Source of the DNA: Peptostreptococcus anaerobius VPI 4330 = DSM 2949
GTDB lineage: Bacteria; Bacillota; Clostridia; Peptostreptococcales; Peptostreptococcaceae
Length of the DNA stretch: 34,550 nt
Assembly (NCBI RefSeq): GCF_000381525.1
Contig: NZ_KB906626.1
Coordinates: 1 to 34,550 of the forward strand
Direction: 5' to 3'
A model generated the notes under the pieces. The model did no database searches. It had not been told where the DNA came from and worked only from the letters and a program-made list of their open reading frames with translations. The number at the start of each line of letters is the position of its first letter. The first letter of the stretch is position 1. Both the position numbers and the translations under genes were made by a program. Shown in pieces: positions 1-7,670 of this stretch.

Positions 1-243
1 ACAAAAATAGACGAACATCTTCGAAACCGTATGAGAATAGTCATCTGGAAACAGTGGAAAACCAGTGAGAAAAGGATGTGGGGGTTAAAGAAACTTGGCG
101 TACCCGAATGGATGGCAAGACAATCCGTAGGATTTGCAGACCATTATCAGGCGGTAGCAAAAACAGCCGGACTTCGCAAGATAACAAAAGAAATCCTCGC
201 AAAGCGAGGACTCATTAGTTGTTTAGATTATTACATGAATTGA
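1..243 (+). CDS. ltrA: Group II intron reverse transcriptase/maturase, C-terminal fragment
   Basis: This is the C-terminal 80 residues of an intron-encoded reverse transcriptase. The frame is open to base 1, so the gene starts outside the window. The segment IDEHLRNRMRIVIWKQWK is the usual start of the maturase (X/thumb) tail, and LAKRGLISCLDYYMN is the usual end. The protein stops right after this tail with no HNH endonuclease domain and no CxxC pairs, as in class C intron proteins. The TGA stop at 241-243 abuts domain V, so there is almost no domain IV spacer on the 3' side. It would bind and splice its own intron RNA and copy it at a new site. Confidence 0.88.
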   Translation, partial: TKIDEHLRNRMRIVIWKQWKTSEKRMWGLKKLGVPEWMARQSVGFADHYQAVAKTAGLRKITKEILAKRGLISCLDYYMN

Positions 244-308
244 ACCGCCGTATGCCGAACGGCACGTACGGTGGTGTGAGAGGGAGGAGAAAGTCCTCCC
301 TACTCGAT
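1..308 (+). mobile_element. 3' end of a group IIC intron (RT C-terminus plus domains V and VI)
   Basis: The left edge of the window cuts a group II intron. After the reverse transcriptase stop codon the sequence folds as a catalytic domain V at about 246-274: CCGCCGTAT pairs with GTACGGTGG, with a two-base AC bulge and a short GCC/GGC cap. The triad position reads CGC rather than AGC, which is the group IIC form. The element closely resembles the Oceanobacillus iheyensis IIC intron domain V as I remember it. Domain VI follows at about 281-305 (GGGAGGA / TCCTCCC arms), and the intron ends near TACTCGAT at 301-308. The exon that follows starts T-rich, as expected when a IIC intron sits after a terminator. 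The exact 3' splice base is not certain. Confidence 0.88.
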
Positions 309-680
309 TTTCTTTTAAAGATTTTTTGATTAGGGGTCTCGATTAAAATAATTGATTAAAAAATAACAAGTGCTAATCTAGAAATGAATATTATAATTCA
401 TAAAAATAGACCAGACGGGATATGTCACTTTCAAAGTTAAATGTTCTTATCGTTGCTAATTGACATAGAATATTTGTCGAAAAATAACTTAATTTACAAC
501 AATATGCGAGTTTCTTTATTCAACACGATTTAGAAATAACGTGTGAGAATAAAATTAAAAGTTATAAGAACGATTTAATTATTTGAATTTTACGAAAAAT
601 GAAATAAATTGTTCCTGAAATTAAAAAAAATTAAATTTTATGTTAAATTCTAAATTATAGTACACTATTGACCATATATG
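309..680. other. AT-rich gene-free stretch between the intron and gdhA
   Basis: I see no ORF with a ribosome binding site or protein-like composition here, and no terminator with a clear U tract. A TTGACA at 460-465 and a near-dyad TTGACA/TGTCGA (460-480) are present, but no fitting -10 lies at the right distance. An 8-base inverted pair (443-450 and 564-571) is too far apart and too short to mean much. The stretch probably holds the 3' exon of the interrupted locus plus upstream DNA of gdhA. Confidence 0.5.
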
Positions 681-689
681 TGTTATAAT
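681..689 (+). promoter_or_regulatory. Extended -10 promoter of gdhA
   Basis: TGT followed by TATAAT gives a full extended -10 element. No good -35 sits 17 bases upstream; the TTGACC at 668-673 is only 10 bases away and cannot serve. The predicted start is near base 696, giving a leader of roughly 90 bases before gdhA. Confidence 0.6.
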
Positions 690-700
690 CTTTATGTGAA

Positions 701-743
701 CAGGAAAATGTTACCAAAGACTTTGTAAGGCAATATTTACCTG
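701..743 (+). promoter_or_regulatory. 5' leader hairpin of gdhA mRNA
   Basis: CAGGAAAATGTT (701-712) pairs with AATATTTACCTG (732-743), with one mismatch and one G-U pair, closing a 19-base loop. It would start only a few bases from the predicted mRNA 5' end. Such 5' stem-loops commonly protect abundant Gram-positive mRNAs from decay. A regulatory role is also possible; no terminator or SD masking is visible. Confidence 0.45.
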
Positions 744-783
744 AATAACTATAGTATCTTAATAATTTTAAGGAGGCTTAAAA

Positions 784-2037
784 ATGGCAAATGTATTTGA
801 AATGGCACAGGCTCAGGTAAAGAACGCTTGTGATAAATTAGGAATGGAACCACAGGTTTACGAACTATTAAAAGAACCAAGAAGAGTTATCGAAGTTAAC
901 ATACCAGTTAAAATGGATGATGGTTCTATAAAGGTATTCAAGGGATTCAGATCTCAGCATAATGACGCTGTAGGTCCAACAAAGGGAGGAATCAGATTCC
1001 ATCCAAACGTATCTCTAGAAGAAGTAAAGGCACTTTCTATATGGATGACATTCAAGTGCTCAACTACAGGTATTCCTTACGGTGGTGGTAAGGGTGGTAT
1101 CATAGTTGACCCATCTGAATTATCTGAAGGTGAATTAGAAAGATTATCAAGAGGATACATCGACGGTATCTACAAGTTAATCGGTGAAAAGGTTGACGTT
1201 CCAGCTCCAGACGTAAATACAAATGGTAAGATAATGTCATGGATGGTTGACGAATATAATAAATTAACAGGTGTTTCTGCTATAGGTACTTTAACTGGTA
1301 AGCCAGTTGAATTCGGTGGATCACTAGGAAGAAACGAAGCTACTGGATACGGTGTTGCTGTAACAATTAGAGAAGCTGCTAAGAAGATGGGTATAGACAT
1401 TAAGCATGCAAATGTTGCTGTACAGGGATTCGGTAACGTTGGTGCTTTCACAGTTAAGAACATCCAGAAGTTAGGCGGAAAAGTTGTTGCTCTTGCTGAA
1501 TGGTGTAAAGAAGTTGGACCATATGCTATATTTAAAGAAGATGGACTAGATTTCCAGGATATGTGGGATTACAGAGCTGAAAAGGGTAACCTAGTTGATT
1601 TCCCAGGTGCTAAGATGATATCTATGGATGAATTCTGGTCTTCTCAGGTAGACGTTGTTGTTCCAGCTGCTCTTGAAAATGCCATAACTGCAGAAGTTGC
1701 TGAAAAGATCCAGGCTAAGCTAGTTTGTGAGGCTGCTAATGGACCTACTACTCCAGAAGGTGACGAAGTTCTTAACAGAAAGGGAATAGTTCTTACTCCA
1801 GACATCTTAACAAATGCTGGTGGTGTTACTGTTTCTTATTTCGAATGGGTACAGAACCTATACGGATACTACTGGTCAGAAGCTGAAGTAGAACAGAAGG
1901 AAGACGAAGCTATGGTTAAGGCTTTCGAAGCTCTATGGGCTATAAAGGAAGAATATGGCGTAACAATGAGAGAGTCAGCTTACATGAACTCTGTAAAGAA
2001 AGTTGCTACAGCTATGAAGCTTAGAGGTTGGTACTAA
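784..2037 (+). CDS. gdhA: NAD-specific glutamate dehydrogenase
   Basis: A 417-residue hexameric-type glutamate dehydrogenase that interconverts glutamate with 2-oxoglutarate and ammonia in the cytoplasm. In amino-acid fermenters it usually runs in the degradative direction. Substrate-side motifs are KGGIRF at 67-72, the glycine-rich GGGKGG at 100-105 (conserved Lys103) and PAPD at 140-143 with the catalytic-type Asp143. The dinucleotide fold shows GFGNVG at 215-220. The acidic Glu239 at the end of the second strand fits NAD rather than NADP. Length and layout match the Peptoniphilus asaccharolyticus enzyme. An AAGGAGG ribosome binding site sits 8 bases upstream of the ATG. The gene is monocistronic, with its own promoter and terminator, and its codon use (GCT, GTT, CCA) suggests high expression. 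Confidence 0.97.
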   Translation: MANVFEMAQAQVKNACDKLGMEPQVYELLKEPRRVIEVNIPVKMDDGSIKVFKGFRSQHNDAVGPTKGGIRFHPNVSLEEVKALSIWMTFKCSTTGIPYGGGKGGIIVDPSELSEGELERLSRGYIDGIYKLIGEKVDVPAPDVNTNGKIMSWMVDEYNKLTGVSAIGTLTGKPVEFGGSLGRNEATGYGVAVTIREAAKKMGIDIKHANVAVQGFGNVGAFTVKNIQKLGGKVVALAEWCKEVGPYAIFKEDGLDFQDMWDYRAEKGNLVDFPGAKMISMDEFWSSQVDVVVPAALENAITAEVAEKIQAKLVCEAANGPTTPEGDEVLNRKGIVLTPDILTNAGGVTVSYFEWVQNLYGYYWSEAEVEQKEDEAMVKAFEALWAIKEEYGVTMRESAYMNSVKKVATAMKLRGWY

Positions 2038-2125
2038 GATAAAAAATATAAATATTTCAAAATACATAAAAAGGGCTTATTAATATAAGAGCCATTAAGC
2101 AAAATTAATATATACAACTTAATAA

Positions 2126-2160
2126 AAAAGCTGCCGAATTTTCGGCAGCTTTTATTTTTT
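2126..2160 (+). terminator. Rho-independent terminator of gdhA
   Basis: GCTGCCGA and TCGGCAGC form a GC-rich stem (about 2130-2149) flanked by an A run before and TTTTATTTTTTT after, so it may work in both directions. A weaker hairpin (GGCTTAT / ATAAGAGCC, 2074-2093) lies upstream in the same 3' UTR. Confidence 0.92.
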
Positions 2161-2170
2161 TAAAAATATT

Positions 2171-2280
2171 ACAAAGAATCATTTAAAGTCACAAAGAATC
2201 ATTTAAAGTCACAAAGAATCATTTAAAGTCACAAAGAATCATTTAAAGTCACAAAGAATCATTTAAAGTCACAAACAATC
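2171..2280. repeat. 20-bp tandem direct repeat, five identical copies plus a partial one
   Basis: The unit ACAAAGAATCATTTAAAGTC occurs five times without a single change (2171-2270), followed by a half copy with one substitution (2271-2280). It lies between the gdhA terminator and the feo promoter and is not coding. The unit holds TTTAAA but is not a palindrome as a whole. Perfect identity points to recent slippage, so copy number is likely to vary between strains. Confidence 0.97.
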
Positions 2281-2332
2281 AATAATAATGGATAATAAGT
2301 ATTAATACATGGTTCAAATAATAGATATCTTA

Positions 2333-2361
2333 TTGACAATGGAGACAATTTGAATTATAAT
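2333..2361 (+). promoter_or_regulatory. Sigma-A type promoter of the feo locus
   Basis: TTGACA (2333-2338), a 17-base spacer and TATAAT (2356-2361) match the consensus exactly. A weak Fur-box-like sequence (2290-2304, 11 of 14 fixed positions of the 7-1-7 palindrome by my count) lies about 30 bases upstream. A consensus promoter for an iron uptake gene normally implies strong repression when iron is plentiful. The 5' leader is about 135 bases, with no structure I can name. Confidence 0.8.
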
Positions 2362-2502
2362 TTTAATATGGTCATTATAATTATATGAAAATTGATATTA
2401 ATTTAGTATTATAATTAAGAACACCAGAAATTATTAATAAGAATCGACTGAGAATGACAATTTACTATGTTATATAAACATATTATACAGGGGGGGTATC
2501 TA

Positions 2503-2721
2503 ATGAATCTATCTATTGCTCCAATAGGGGTATTGATGAAAATTAAAAAAGTTAAAATAAGTGGTGACCAGAAAAAGCTTCTTGCTAATATGGGCTTTGT
2601 GGAAGATGCAAGCGTTACTGTAATTTCAGAAAATCAGGGTAACCTAATAGTTAATGTAAAAGATAGTAGGGTTGGTATAGGTCAAGATATAGCTAGGAAG
2701 ATAATGGTTGTGCCAGCCTAG
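2503..2721 (+). CDS. feoA: FeoA-domain protein (first copy)
   Basis: A 72-residue single FeoA (SH3-like) domain, the small cytoplasmic partner of the FeoB ferrous iron transporter. The pattern KKLLANMGFVEDASVTVI followed by a DSRVGI loop and a final beta strand is typical. I place the start at the ATG at 2503 because a GGGGGG ribosome binding site lies 6 bases upstream; the in-frame ATG at 2467 would add 12 residues and lacks a ribosome binding site. It is followed by a 182-base gap, then a second feoA and feoB in the same direction. Confidence 0.88.
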   Translation: MNLSIAPIGVLMKIKKVKISGDQKKLLANMGFVEDASVTVISENQGNLIVNVKDSRVGIGQDIARKIMVVPA

Positions 2722-2903
2722 TGTTTTTTTAGTGTGTAATTTATCATATAAACTCACACATCTTGATAAAGTTACATATCTTGAGAGTTAATAATATGGG
2801 CAACTGTATTATTTTATTCATTTATTGAGATTAATTATTATTAGTAAGGATATCTGCTAAGCGATAATTATAAAAATATATTAAGTTTTTAGGAGGAGAG
2901 AGT

Positions 2904-3137
2904 ATGGCTACTTTAAGAGAAGCAAGTGTTGGATGCTACTATGTTGTCAAAAAGATACATGGTGCAGGCCCGCTTAAGAGAAGAATAATGGATATGGGGA
3001 TTACAAAGAATTCCGAACTTTATATCAGGAAGGTTGCACCACTGGGTGATCCTGTTCAGATTTCTTTGAGGGGTTATGAACTTAGTCTTAGAAAAGAAGA
3101 TGCTGAGTGCGTCGAAATAGATCTTATTCAAAAGTAG
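2904..3137 (+). CDS. feoA: FeoA-domain protein (second copy)
   Basis: A 77-residue second FeoA domain, clearly different from the first. LKRRIMDMGITKNSELYI and GDPVQISLRGYELSLRK are textbook FeoA features, so this copy looks like the classical FeoB partner. An AGGAGGAGAG ribosome binding site precedes the ATG. Tandem feoA genes are common in Clostridia; the two products may act together at the cytoplasmic face of FeoB. A 248-base gap follows, holding a small hairpin (AAGCAT / ATGCTT, 3210-3226) with only a weak U tract, which could trim transcription before feoB. Confidence 0.93.
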   Translation: MATLREASVGCYYVVKKIHGAGPLKRRIMDMGITKNSELYIRKVAPLGDPVQISLRGYELSLRKEDAECVEIDLIQK

Positions 3138-3385
3138 AATATGTCTATTAGTTTTATTGGCTTATAGAATTTGTTGGTCCATAGCATTTTTGTAATCAGT
3201 CAATGAAAAAAGCATATCAAATGCTTATTGTAAGTTTATGCAAAAATTCATATATTTTAAAAAGGGAATTATACATACGAGCAAGGATAAGCTAATATAA
3301 ATTGCTTGTTATATATTATAGCTTGTTTAGTAGTGTATAAAATATTGTTATTGGGAATCATATTAATTAAAGAAAGGGGAGCATT

Positions 3386-5545
3386 ATGAGCATTACAATA
3401 GCTTTAGCTGGTAATCCAAACAGCGGAAAGTCTACATTATTTAACGCCCTTACAGGTTCAAACCAGTATGTTGGTAACTGGCCAGGCGTTACAGTAGAGA
3501 AGAAGACAGGGGTATACAAGAAGGATAAGGAAGTAAATATCACCGACTTACCTGGTATTTATTCACTTTCACCATATACATTGGAGGAAGTTGTAAGTAG
3601 AGAGTACTTACTAAAAGAAAAACCAGATGTAATAGTAAACGTGGTCGATGCTTCTAATATAGAAAGAAACTTGTATCTATCAACACAGCTATCAGAAATA
3701 GGTATACCTATGATACTTGCATTGAATATGATGGATATAGTAGAGAAGAACAATGACTCAATAGACATAGTCAAGCTAAGTCAGAGCTTGGACTGTCCGG
3801 TTGTTGAGATATCAGCCCTAAAGGGTAAAAACATAGATAAGGTAATAGAACTATCTATCAAGAGGGCCAAAGATCCACACAAACATATCAATGTTTTTGA
3901 TGGTGATCTTGAAGATATGTTGGTTGATATAGAAAAGAGAGTAGCTTCAATATCCAACTCAGAGTTTAAGAGATGGTATTCAGTAAAATTGTTTGAAGGA
4001 GATGACAAGGCTACTCGCAATTTGAACCTTAGCAAAATAGAGAGAAATGATGTAAATGAAATAATCGCAAAGGCTGAAGAAGAGTTTGATGATGATGGTG
4101 AGGGTATAATCACTGATGCCAGATATACTTACATATCTGAATTGGTTGCCCAAACAGTTAAAAAGGGAAGAAGTGGTCTAACAGCAAGTGATAAGGCCGA
4201 TAGATGGCTTACAAATAGGTTTCTTGCCCTACCAATATTTGCGGTAATTATGTTCTTTATATATTGGGTATCAGTGAGAGTGGTAGGTGGCCCAGTTACT
4301 GACTGGGTAAATGATGTTTTCTTTGGAGAAATCATTGGTGGAAACATCCAGACAGCCATGGAGGGGGCAAATGTTGCTCCTTGGTTAATAAGTCTAGTAG
4401 TAAACGGTATAGTAGGCGGTGTAGGTGCTGTCCTTGGATTCTTGCCAATTATAGCAACTCTGTACGTATTTATGGCTATCCTAGAAGATGTAGGATATAT
4501 GTCAAGAATAGCCTTTATTCTAGACAGGATATTTAGGAAGTTTGGTCTATCAGGTAAGTCATTTATACCTATCTTGATAGGTACAGGTTGCTCAGTACCA
4601 GGTGTCATGGCTACTAGAACTATAGAAAACGACAATGACAGAAGAATGACTATAATGGTTGCATCTTTCATGCCTTGTGGGGCCAAGACAGAGGTTATAG
4701 CCCTATTTTCAGCTTCAGTATTTGCCGGCCCTAAGGGATGGTGGTTTGCACCAGTGTGTTACTTTACAGGAATACTAGCAGTAATAGCATCAGGTCTAAT
4801 GCTTAAGAAGACTAAGGCATTTGCAGGTGATCCAGCTCCCTTTGTAATGGAGTTGCCTGAATACCATATACCTACAGTATACAACGTCCTAAGAAGTGTT
4901 TGGGACAGGGTGAAGGCCTTTATAGTAAAGGCAGGTACTATAATTTTACTTGCTACAATTGTAATCTGGTTCTTACAGAATATATCTACTAGTTTTGAGT
5001 TTGTTGAATTCTCAAAGGACTCTAAGTCAATACTTGAGGCTATAGGTAGGGCAGTGGCACCTATATTTGCACCTCTTGGATTTGGTAATTGGGCATCAGC
5101 AATTGCTACAATAACAGGCCTAGTTGCCAAGGAAGTAGTTGTAGGTACATTTGGTGTAGTTGCAGGCCTTGCAGATGCAGGTCCTGATACAGCAGGTGTT
5201 ATAGCATATGCTTCGTCAATATTCACAGGCGTGTCAGCACTTAGCTTTATGATATTCAACCAGCTATGCGTGCCTTGTTTTGCTGCCACAGGTGCAATAA
5301 GGGAAGAGATGAATTCTGCTAAGTGGACATGGGCAACAGTTGCTTACCAGTTAAGTTTTGCCTATGCAGTAGCCCTAATAGTAAACCAGTTTGGTTCAGT
5401 CTTGTTCCTAGGCAAGCCGGTTGGAGTGTGGACTGTGATAGCAGCTATATTACTAGTTGGTATGCTATATATGATGTTTAGAAAGAATAAGTATACAGGT
5501 GCAGTAGCCAAGAGTTCTGTAGATGAAAATGAAAAGGTTGCTTAG
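3386..5545 (+). CDS. feoB: Ferrous iron transport protein B
   Basis: A 719-residue FeoB, the membrane GTPase that imports Fe2+, the main iron form under anoxic conditions. The N-terminal G domain has GNPNSGKS at 9-16 (P-loop), DLPG at 54-57 and NMMD at 114-117 (guanine specificity). A helical linker domain follows to about 270. From about 280 on there are multiple membrane spans with two Gate-type repeats, including GTGCSVPGVMATRTI and a late QLCVPCFAATGAIREE segment with conserved cysteines. The length is slightly short of E. coli FeoB (773) but normal for Bacillota. AAAGGGGAG upstream serves as ribosome binding site. No FeoC is seen; a small Cys-rich protein gene follows instead. Confidence 0.97.
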   Translation: MSITIALAGNPNSGKSTLFNALTGSNQYVGNWPGVTVEKKTGVYKKDKEVNITDLPGIYSLSPYTLEEVVSREYLLKEKPDVIVNVVDASNIERNLYLSTQLSEIGIPMILALNMMDIVEKNNDSIDIVKLSQSLDCPVVEISALKGKNIDKVIELSIKRAKDPHKHINVFDGDLEDMLVDIEKRVASISNSEFKRWYSVKLFEGDDKATRNLNLSKIERNDVNEIIAKAEEEFDDDGEGIITDARYTYISELVAQTVKKGRSGLTASDKADRWLTNRFLALPIFAVIMFFIYWVSVRVVGGPVTDWVNDVFFGEIIGGNIQTAMEGANVAPWLISLVVNGIVGGVGAVLGFLPIIATLYVFMAILEDVGYMSRIAFILDRIFRKFGLSGKSFIPILIGTGCSVPGVMATRTIENDNDRRMTIMVASFMPCGAKTEVIALFSASVFAGPKGWWFAPVCYFTGILAVIASGLMLKKTKAFAGDPAPFVMELPEYHIPTVYNVLRSVWDRVKAFIVKAGTIILLATIVIWFLQNISTSFEFVEFSKDSKSILEAIGRAVAPIFAPLGFGNWASAIATITGLVAKEVVVGTFGVVAGLADAGPDTAGVIAYASSIFTGVSALSFMIFNQLCVPCFAATGAIREEMNSAKWTWATVAYQLSFAYAVALIVNQFGSVLFLGKPVGVWTVIAAILLVGMLYMMFRKNKYTGAVAKSSVDENEKVA

Positions 5546-5638
5546 TCTTAGGTATAAGCATACAAATAAAATAAATAATTAGAAATTTACTCGGCCTAGT
5601 ATGACCCATAATGTTAAAAGAAGATGCACAAAATCTAT

Positions 5639-5653
5639 TGATATAAATTATCA
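5639..5653. promoter_or_regulatory. Fur-box-like palindrome
   Basis: TGATATAAATTATCA matches the 7-1-7 Fur box (TGATAAT-N-ATTATCA) at 12 of 14 fixed positions, and the flanking bases extend it to a perfect ATTGATA / TATCAAT dyad (5637-5655). It lies in the feoB to Cys-rich gene interval, which fits iron control of the downstream gene, although no strong promoter is visible next to it. Confidence 0.5.
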
Positions 5654-5720
5654 ATAACCTGCTTATTCTTTCCTAGGGTGGGTAAAAATAAAATATAAAA
5701 GCGGTGAAGGGAGGAACAAT

Positions 5721-5864
5721 ATGAATTTATCAACAGGAATAGTCCTTGCAATAGTTATTGTAGCAGCTGTTTTGGCCTTCAAGAAGGTCAAGTCTAAGGG
5801 TGCTTGTAATTGCGGTACAGGATGTGGAGGTTGTAAGGGTGACCCTTCAAAGAAAAATAATTAA
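5721..5864 (+). CDS. FeoB-associated Cys-rich membrane protein
   Basis: A 47-residue protein. It begins with one membrane span (about residues 6-20, IVLAIVIVAAVLAF), then a basic stretch KKVKSK, then a Cys cluster CNCGTGCGGCKG with cysteines at 29, 31, 35 and 38, and a short polar tail. This is the layout of the FeoB-associated Cys-rich membrane proteins found next to feoB in many Bacillota. The four cysteines could bind iron or another metal at the membrane face; the exact role is unknown. GAAGGGAGG lies 6 bases before the ATG. A Fur-box-like palindrome lies upstream and a hairpin terminator downstream. Confidence 0.88.
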   Translation: MNLSTGIVLAIVIVAAVLAFKKVKSKGACNCGTGCGGCKGDPSKKNN

Positions 5865-5888
5865 TTTTACAATCTAAAATAATAATCG

Positions 5889-5917
5889 ATAGAGTGTCCA
5901 TTTTATGGGCACTCTAT
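5889..5917 (+). terminator. Hairpin terminator at the end of the feo locus
   Basis: ATAGAGTGTCCA and TGGGCACTCTAT form a 12-base stem with one G-U pair and a 5-base loop. The following TAATTTGC is a poor U tract, so termination may be incomplete. Confidence 0.65.
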
Positions 5918-5942
5918 TAATTTGCAAAAAAACTGATAACTA

Positions 5943-5971
5943 TTGACAATTGGGCCTATAAGTGATATTCT
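5943..5971 (+). promoter_or_regulatory. Candidate promoter of the pyr operon
   Basis: TTGACA (5943-5948), a 17-base spacer and TATTCT (5966-5971). It would give a leader of about 80 bases that contains the PyrR-type hairpin described next. Confidence 0.6.
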
Positions 5972-6016
5972 TTTTACCAAGAGAAATATTTATGACAATA
6001 TAAAAATCTTTTGACA

Positions 6017-6049
6017 CTTTAATTGGGTCCTGTGAGGCCGAAAAGGAGG
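6017..6049 (+). promoter_or_regulatory. PyrR-type RNA binding hairpin overlapping the pyrB ribosome binding site
   Basis: The segment 6026-6039 (GGTCCTGTGAGGCC) fits the PyrR recognition consensus ARUCCNGNGAGGYU closely. It folds as GGUC/GGCC closing the hexaloop CUGUGA. Below it an internal loop (AATTG / GAA) and a lower stem CTTT (6017-6020) / AAAG (6042-6045) reach into the AAAGGAGG ribosome binding site. UCCU at 6028-6031 could also pair with AGGA at 6047-6050. No terminator or antiterminator lies between promoter and gene. The layout therefore suggests UMP-dependent PyrR blocking translation rather than transcription attenuation as in Bacillus subtilis. No pyrR gene lies in this window. 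Confidence 0.72.
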
Positions 6050-6057
6050 AAATGAAT

Positions 6058-6981
6058 ATGTTGGAGAACAGACATCTAGTTCAGCCAGACGATTTTACTG
6101 TAGAGGAGATTGATTCTATACTGGACTTGGGCATGAAGATTAAGAAGACTCCAGAAGACTATACAAGAGTGTGCGAAGGGAAACTATTAGCCACTCTTTT
6201 TTATGAGCCTTCAACTAGAACAAGACTAAGTTTTGAAGCAGCCATGAACAGATTAGGTGGAAGAATAATAGGGTTTTCTGATCCTAGCGCTTCTTCTGTT
6301 TCAAAGGGTGAGTCTCTAGAGGACACTATAACAATTGTAGGTAACTATGTTGACATTATAGCTATGAGACACTTTGAATCTGGTGCGGCAAATATAGCAT
6401 CAAGAGCATCTAAAAAACCATTTATAAATGCAGGGGACGGCAAGAACCAGCACCCTACTCAGACCTTGACTGACCTTATCACAATTAAGGCCAACAGGGG
6501 GTCTCTAGATAATATGACAATTGGTATGTGTGGTGACTTAAAGTATGGACGTACAGTTCACTCACTAGCAAAGGCTATGTCTAGGTATACTGGTATAAAG
6601 TTTATATTTATAGCACCAAAAGAGCTTGAGATGCCAGACTATGTAAAAGAACAAATAAGCAATGTAGAGTATGAAGAAACCACTAGCCTAGAAGAAGCTA
6701 TGTCTAAGTGTGACGTACTGTATATGACGAGGGTACAAAGAGAGAGATTTGACGATCCTCAGCAGTATGAAAGACTTAAGGATAGCTACATACTAGATAC
6801 AGACAAGATGAGCCTAGCAAAGGACGACATGATGGTACTGCATCCACTTCCAAGGGTAAATGAGATATCTGTAGAAGTAGACGAGGATCCTAGAGCTAAA
6901 TATTTTGAACAGGCAGAATATGGTATGTATGTAAGAATGGCTCTGATCATGAAATTATTGGGATGTAAGGTGGCTGACTAA
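6058..6981 (+). CDS. pyrB: Aspartate carbamoyltransferase catalytic chain
   Basis: A 307-residue catalytic chain that joins carbamoyl phosphate and aspartate in the second step of de novo pyrimidine synthesis. Motifs are EPSTRTR at 50-56 (carbamoyl phosphate site), HPTQTLTDL in the middle and HPLPRVNEI near the end. I prefer the ATG at 6058 because AGGAGG (6044-6049) is 8 bases away; the in-frame ATG at 6052 is only 2 bases from it. No regulatory chain pyrI follows. The stop overlaps the pyrK start by one base (TAATG), implying translational coupling. A PyrR-type element sits directly upstream. Confidence 0.96.
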   Translation: MLENRHLVQPDDFTVEEIDSILDLGMKIKKTPEDYTRVCEGKLLATLFYEPSTRTRLSFEAAMNRLGGRIIGFSDPSASSVSKGESLEDTITIVGNYVDIIAMRHFESGAANIASRASKKPFINAGDGKNQHPTQTLTDLITIKANRGSLDNMTIGMCGDLKYGRTVHSLAKAMSRYTGIKFIFIAPKELEMPDYVKEQISNVEYEETTSLEEAMSKCDVLYMTRVQRERFDDPQQYERLKDSYILDTDKMSLAKDDMMVLHPLPRVNEISVEVDEDPRAKYFEQAEYGMYVRMALIMKLLGCKVAD

Positions 6982-7670
6982 TGGAATATAGAGTATTAGA
7001 AAATGAGTACGTAGGCGAGGGAATGTACTACCTGAAAGTAGGTGGGGAATTTGAAGCCAAGATGGGGCAATTTTATATGCTCAGAGCTTGGGACAAGTTT
7101 CCGCTCCTATCAAGGCCTATAAGTATATATAGAATAGAAGAAGACGGTATTAGCTTCTTATACAAGCTAGTAGGAGCTGGTACTAACATCATATCCAACC
7201 TAAAAAAGGGAGACCCTATAAAGATGGAAGGCCCTTATGGTAATGGATTTGAGAAGGTAGAGGGAAAAGTTGCCCTAGTAGGTGGGGGAATAGGAATAGC
7301 TCCACTATATATGGTGGGAGAAAACATAGAAAACTGTGATGCCTATCTTGGTTTTAGGGAAAGACCAATACTTGAAGAAGAGTTTGGAAAAGTGACAAGC
7401 AATGTCTACACAACGAGTGGTGATACACTTATTACGGATATATTGAATGTAGAGAAGTATGACTATATACTAGCTTGCGGACCTACTCCAATGCTTAAAA
7501 AGCTACTTGAAATGACTGAAGGGACAAAGACTAGGATACAGGTATCCCTAGAAAACCACATGGCTTGTGGTGTTGGGGCCTGTCTAGTGTGTACATGCAA
7601 GACTCATTCAGGCAACAAGAAGACTTGTAAGGATGGTCCGGTATTCTGGGGAGAGGATGTGATCTTATAA
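6981..7670 (+). CDS. pyrK: Dihydroorotate dehydrogenase B, electron transfer subunit
   Basis: A 229-residue FAD and 2Fe-2S protein that passes electrons from the PyrD subunit to NAD+. It shows the FAD-binding RPISIYR, the nucleotide-binding VGGGIGIAP, and near the C-terminus a cluster-binding pattern of Cys-x4-Cys-x2-Cys followed by a distant Cys ([10 protein letters not shown] ... TCKDG). Its start overlaps the pyrB stop and its own stop overlaps the pyrD start, each by one base. The pair defines a class 1B dihydroorotate dehydrogenase, suited to anaerobes because it uses NAD+ instead of quinone or fumarate. Confidence 0.95.
   Translation: MEYRVLENEYVGEGMYYLKVGGEFEAKMGQFYMLRAWDKFPLLSRPISIYRIEEDGISFLYKLVGAGTNIISNLKKGDPIKMEGPYGNGFEKVEGKVALVGGGIGIAPLYMVGENIENCDAYLGFRERPILEEEFGKVTSNVYTTSGDTLITDILNVEKYDYILACGPTPMLKKLLEMTEGTKTRIQVSLENHMACGVGACLVCTCKTHSGNKKTCKDGPVFWGEDVIL

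Noticed and set aside
460-488. TTGACA upstream of gdhA as a promoter
   Set aside because: No -10 like sequence lies 16-18 bases downstream; the extended -10 at 681-689 is better.
668-689. TTGACC and TATAAT as a paired promoter for gdhA
   Set aside because: The spacer is only 10 bases; only the extended -10 element can be supported.
2171-2280. Possible CRISPR array
   Set aside because: The 20-bp units are directly adjacent with no spacers, so this is a simple tandem repeat.
3210-3226. Hairpin between the second feoA and feoB as a full terminator
   Set aside because: Only 6 pairs and no U run follow; at best it weakens transcription.
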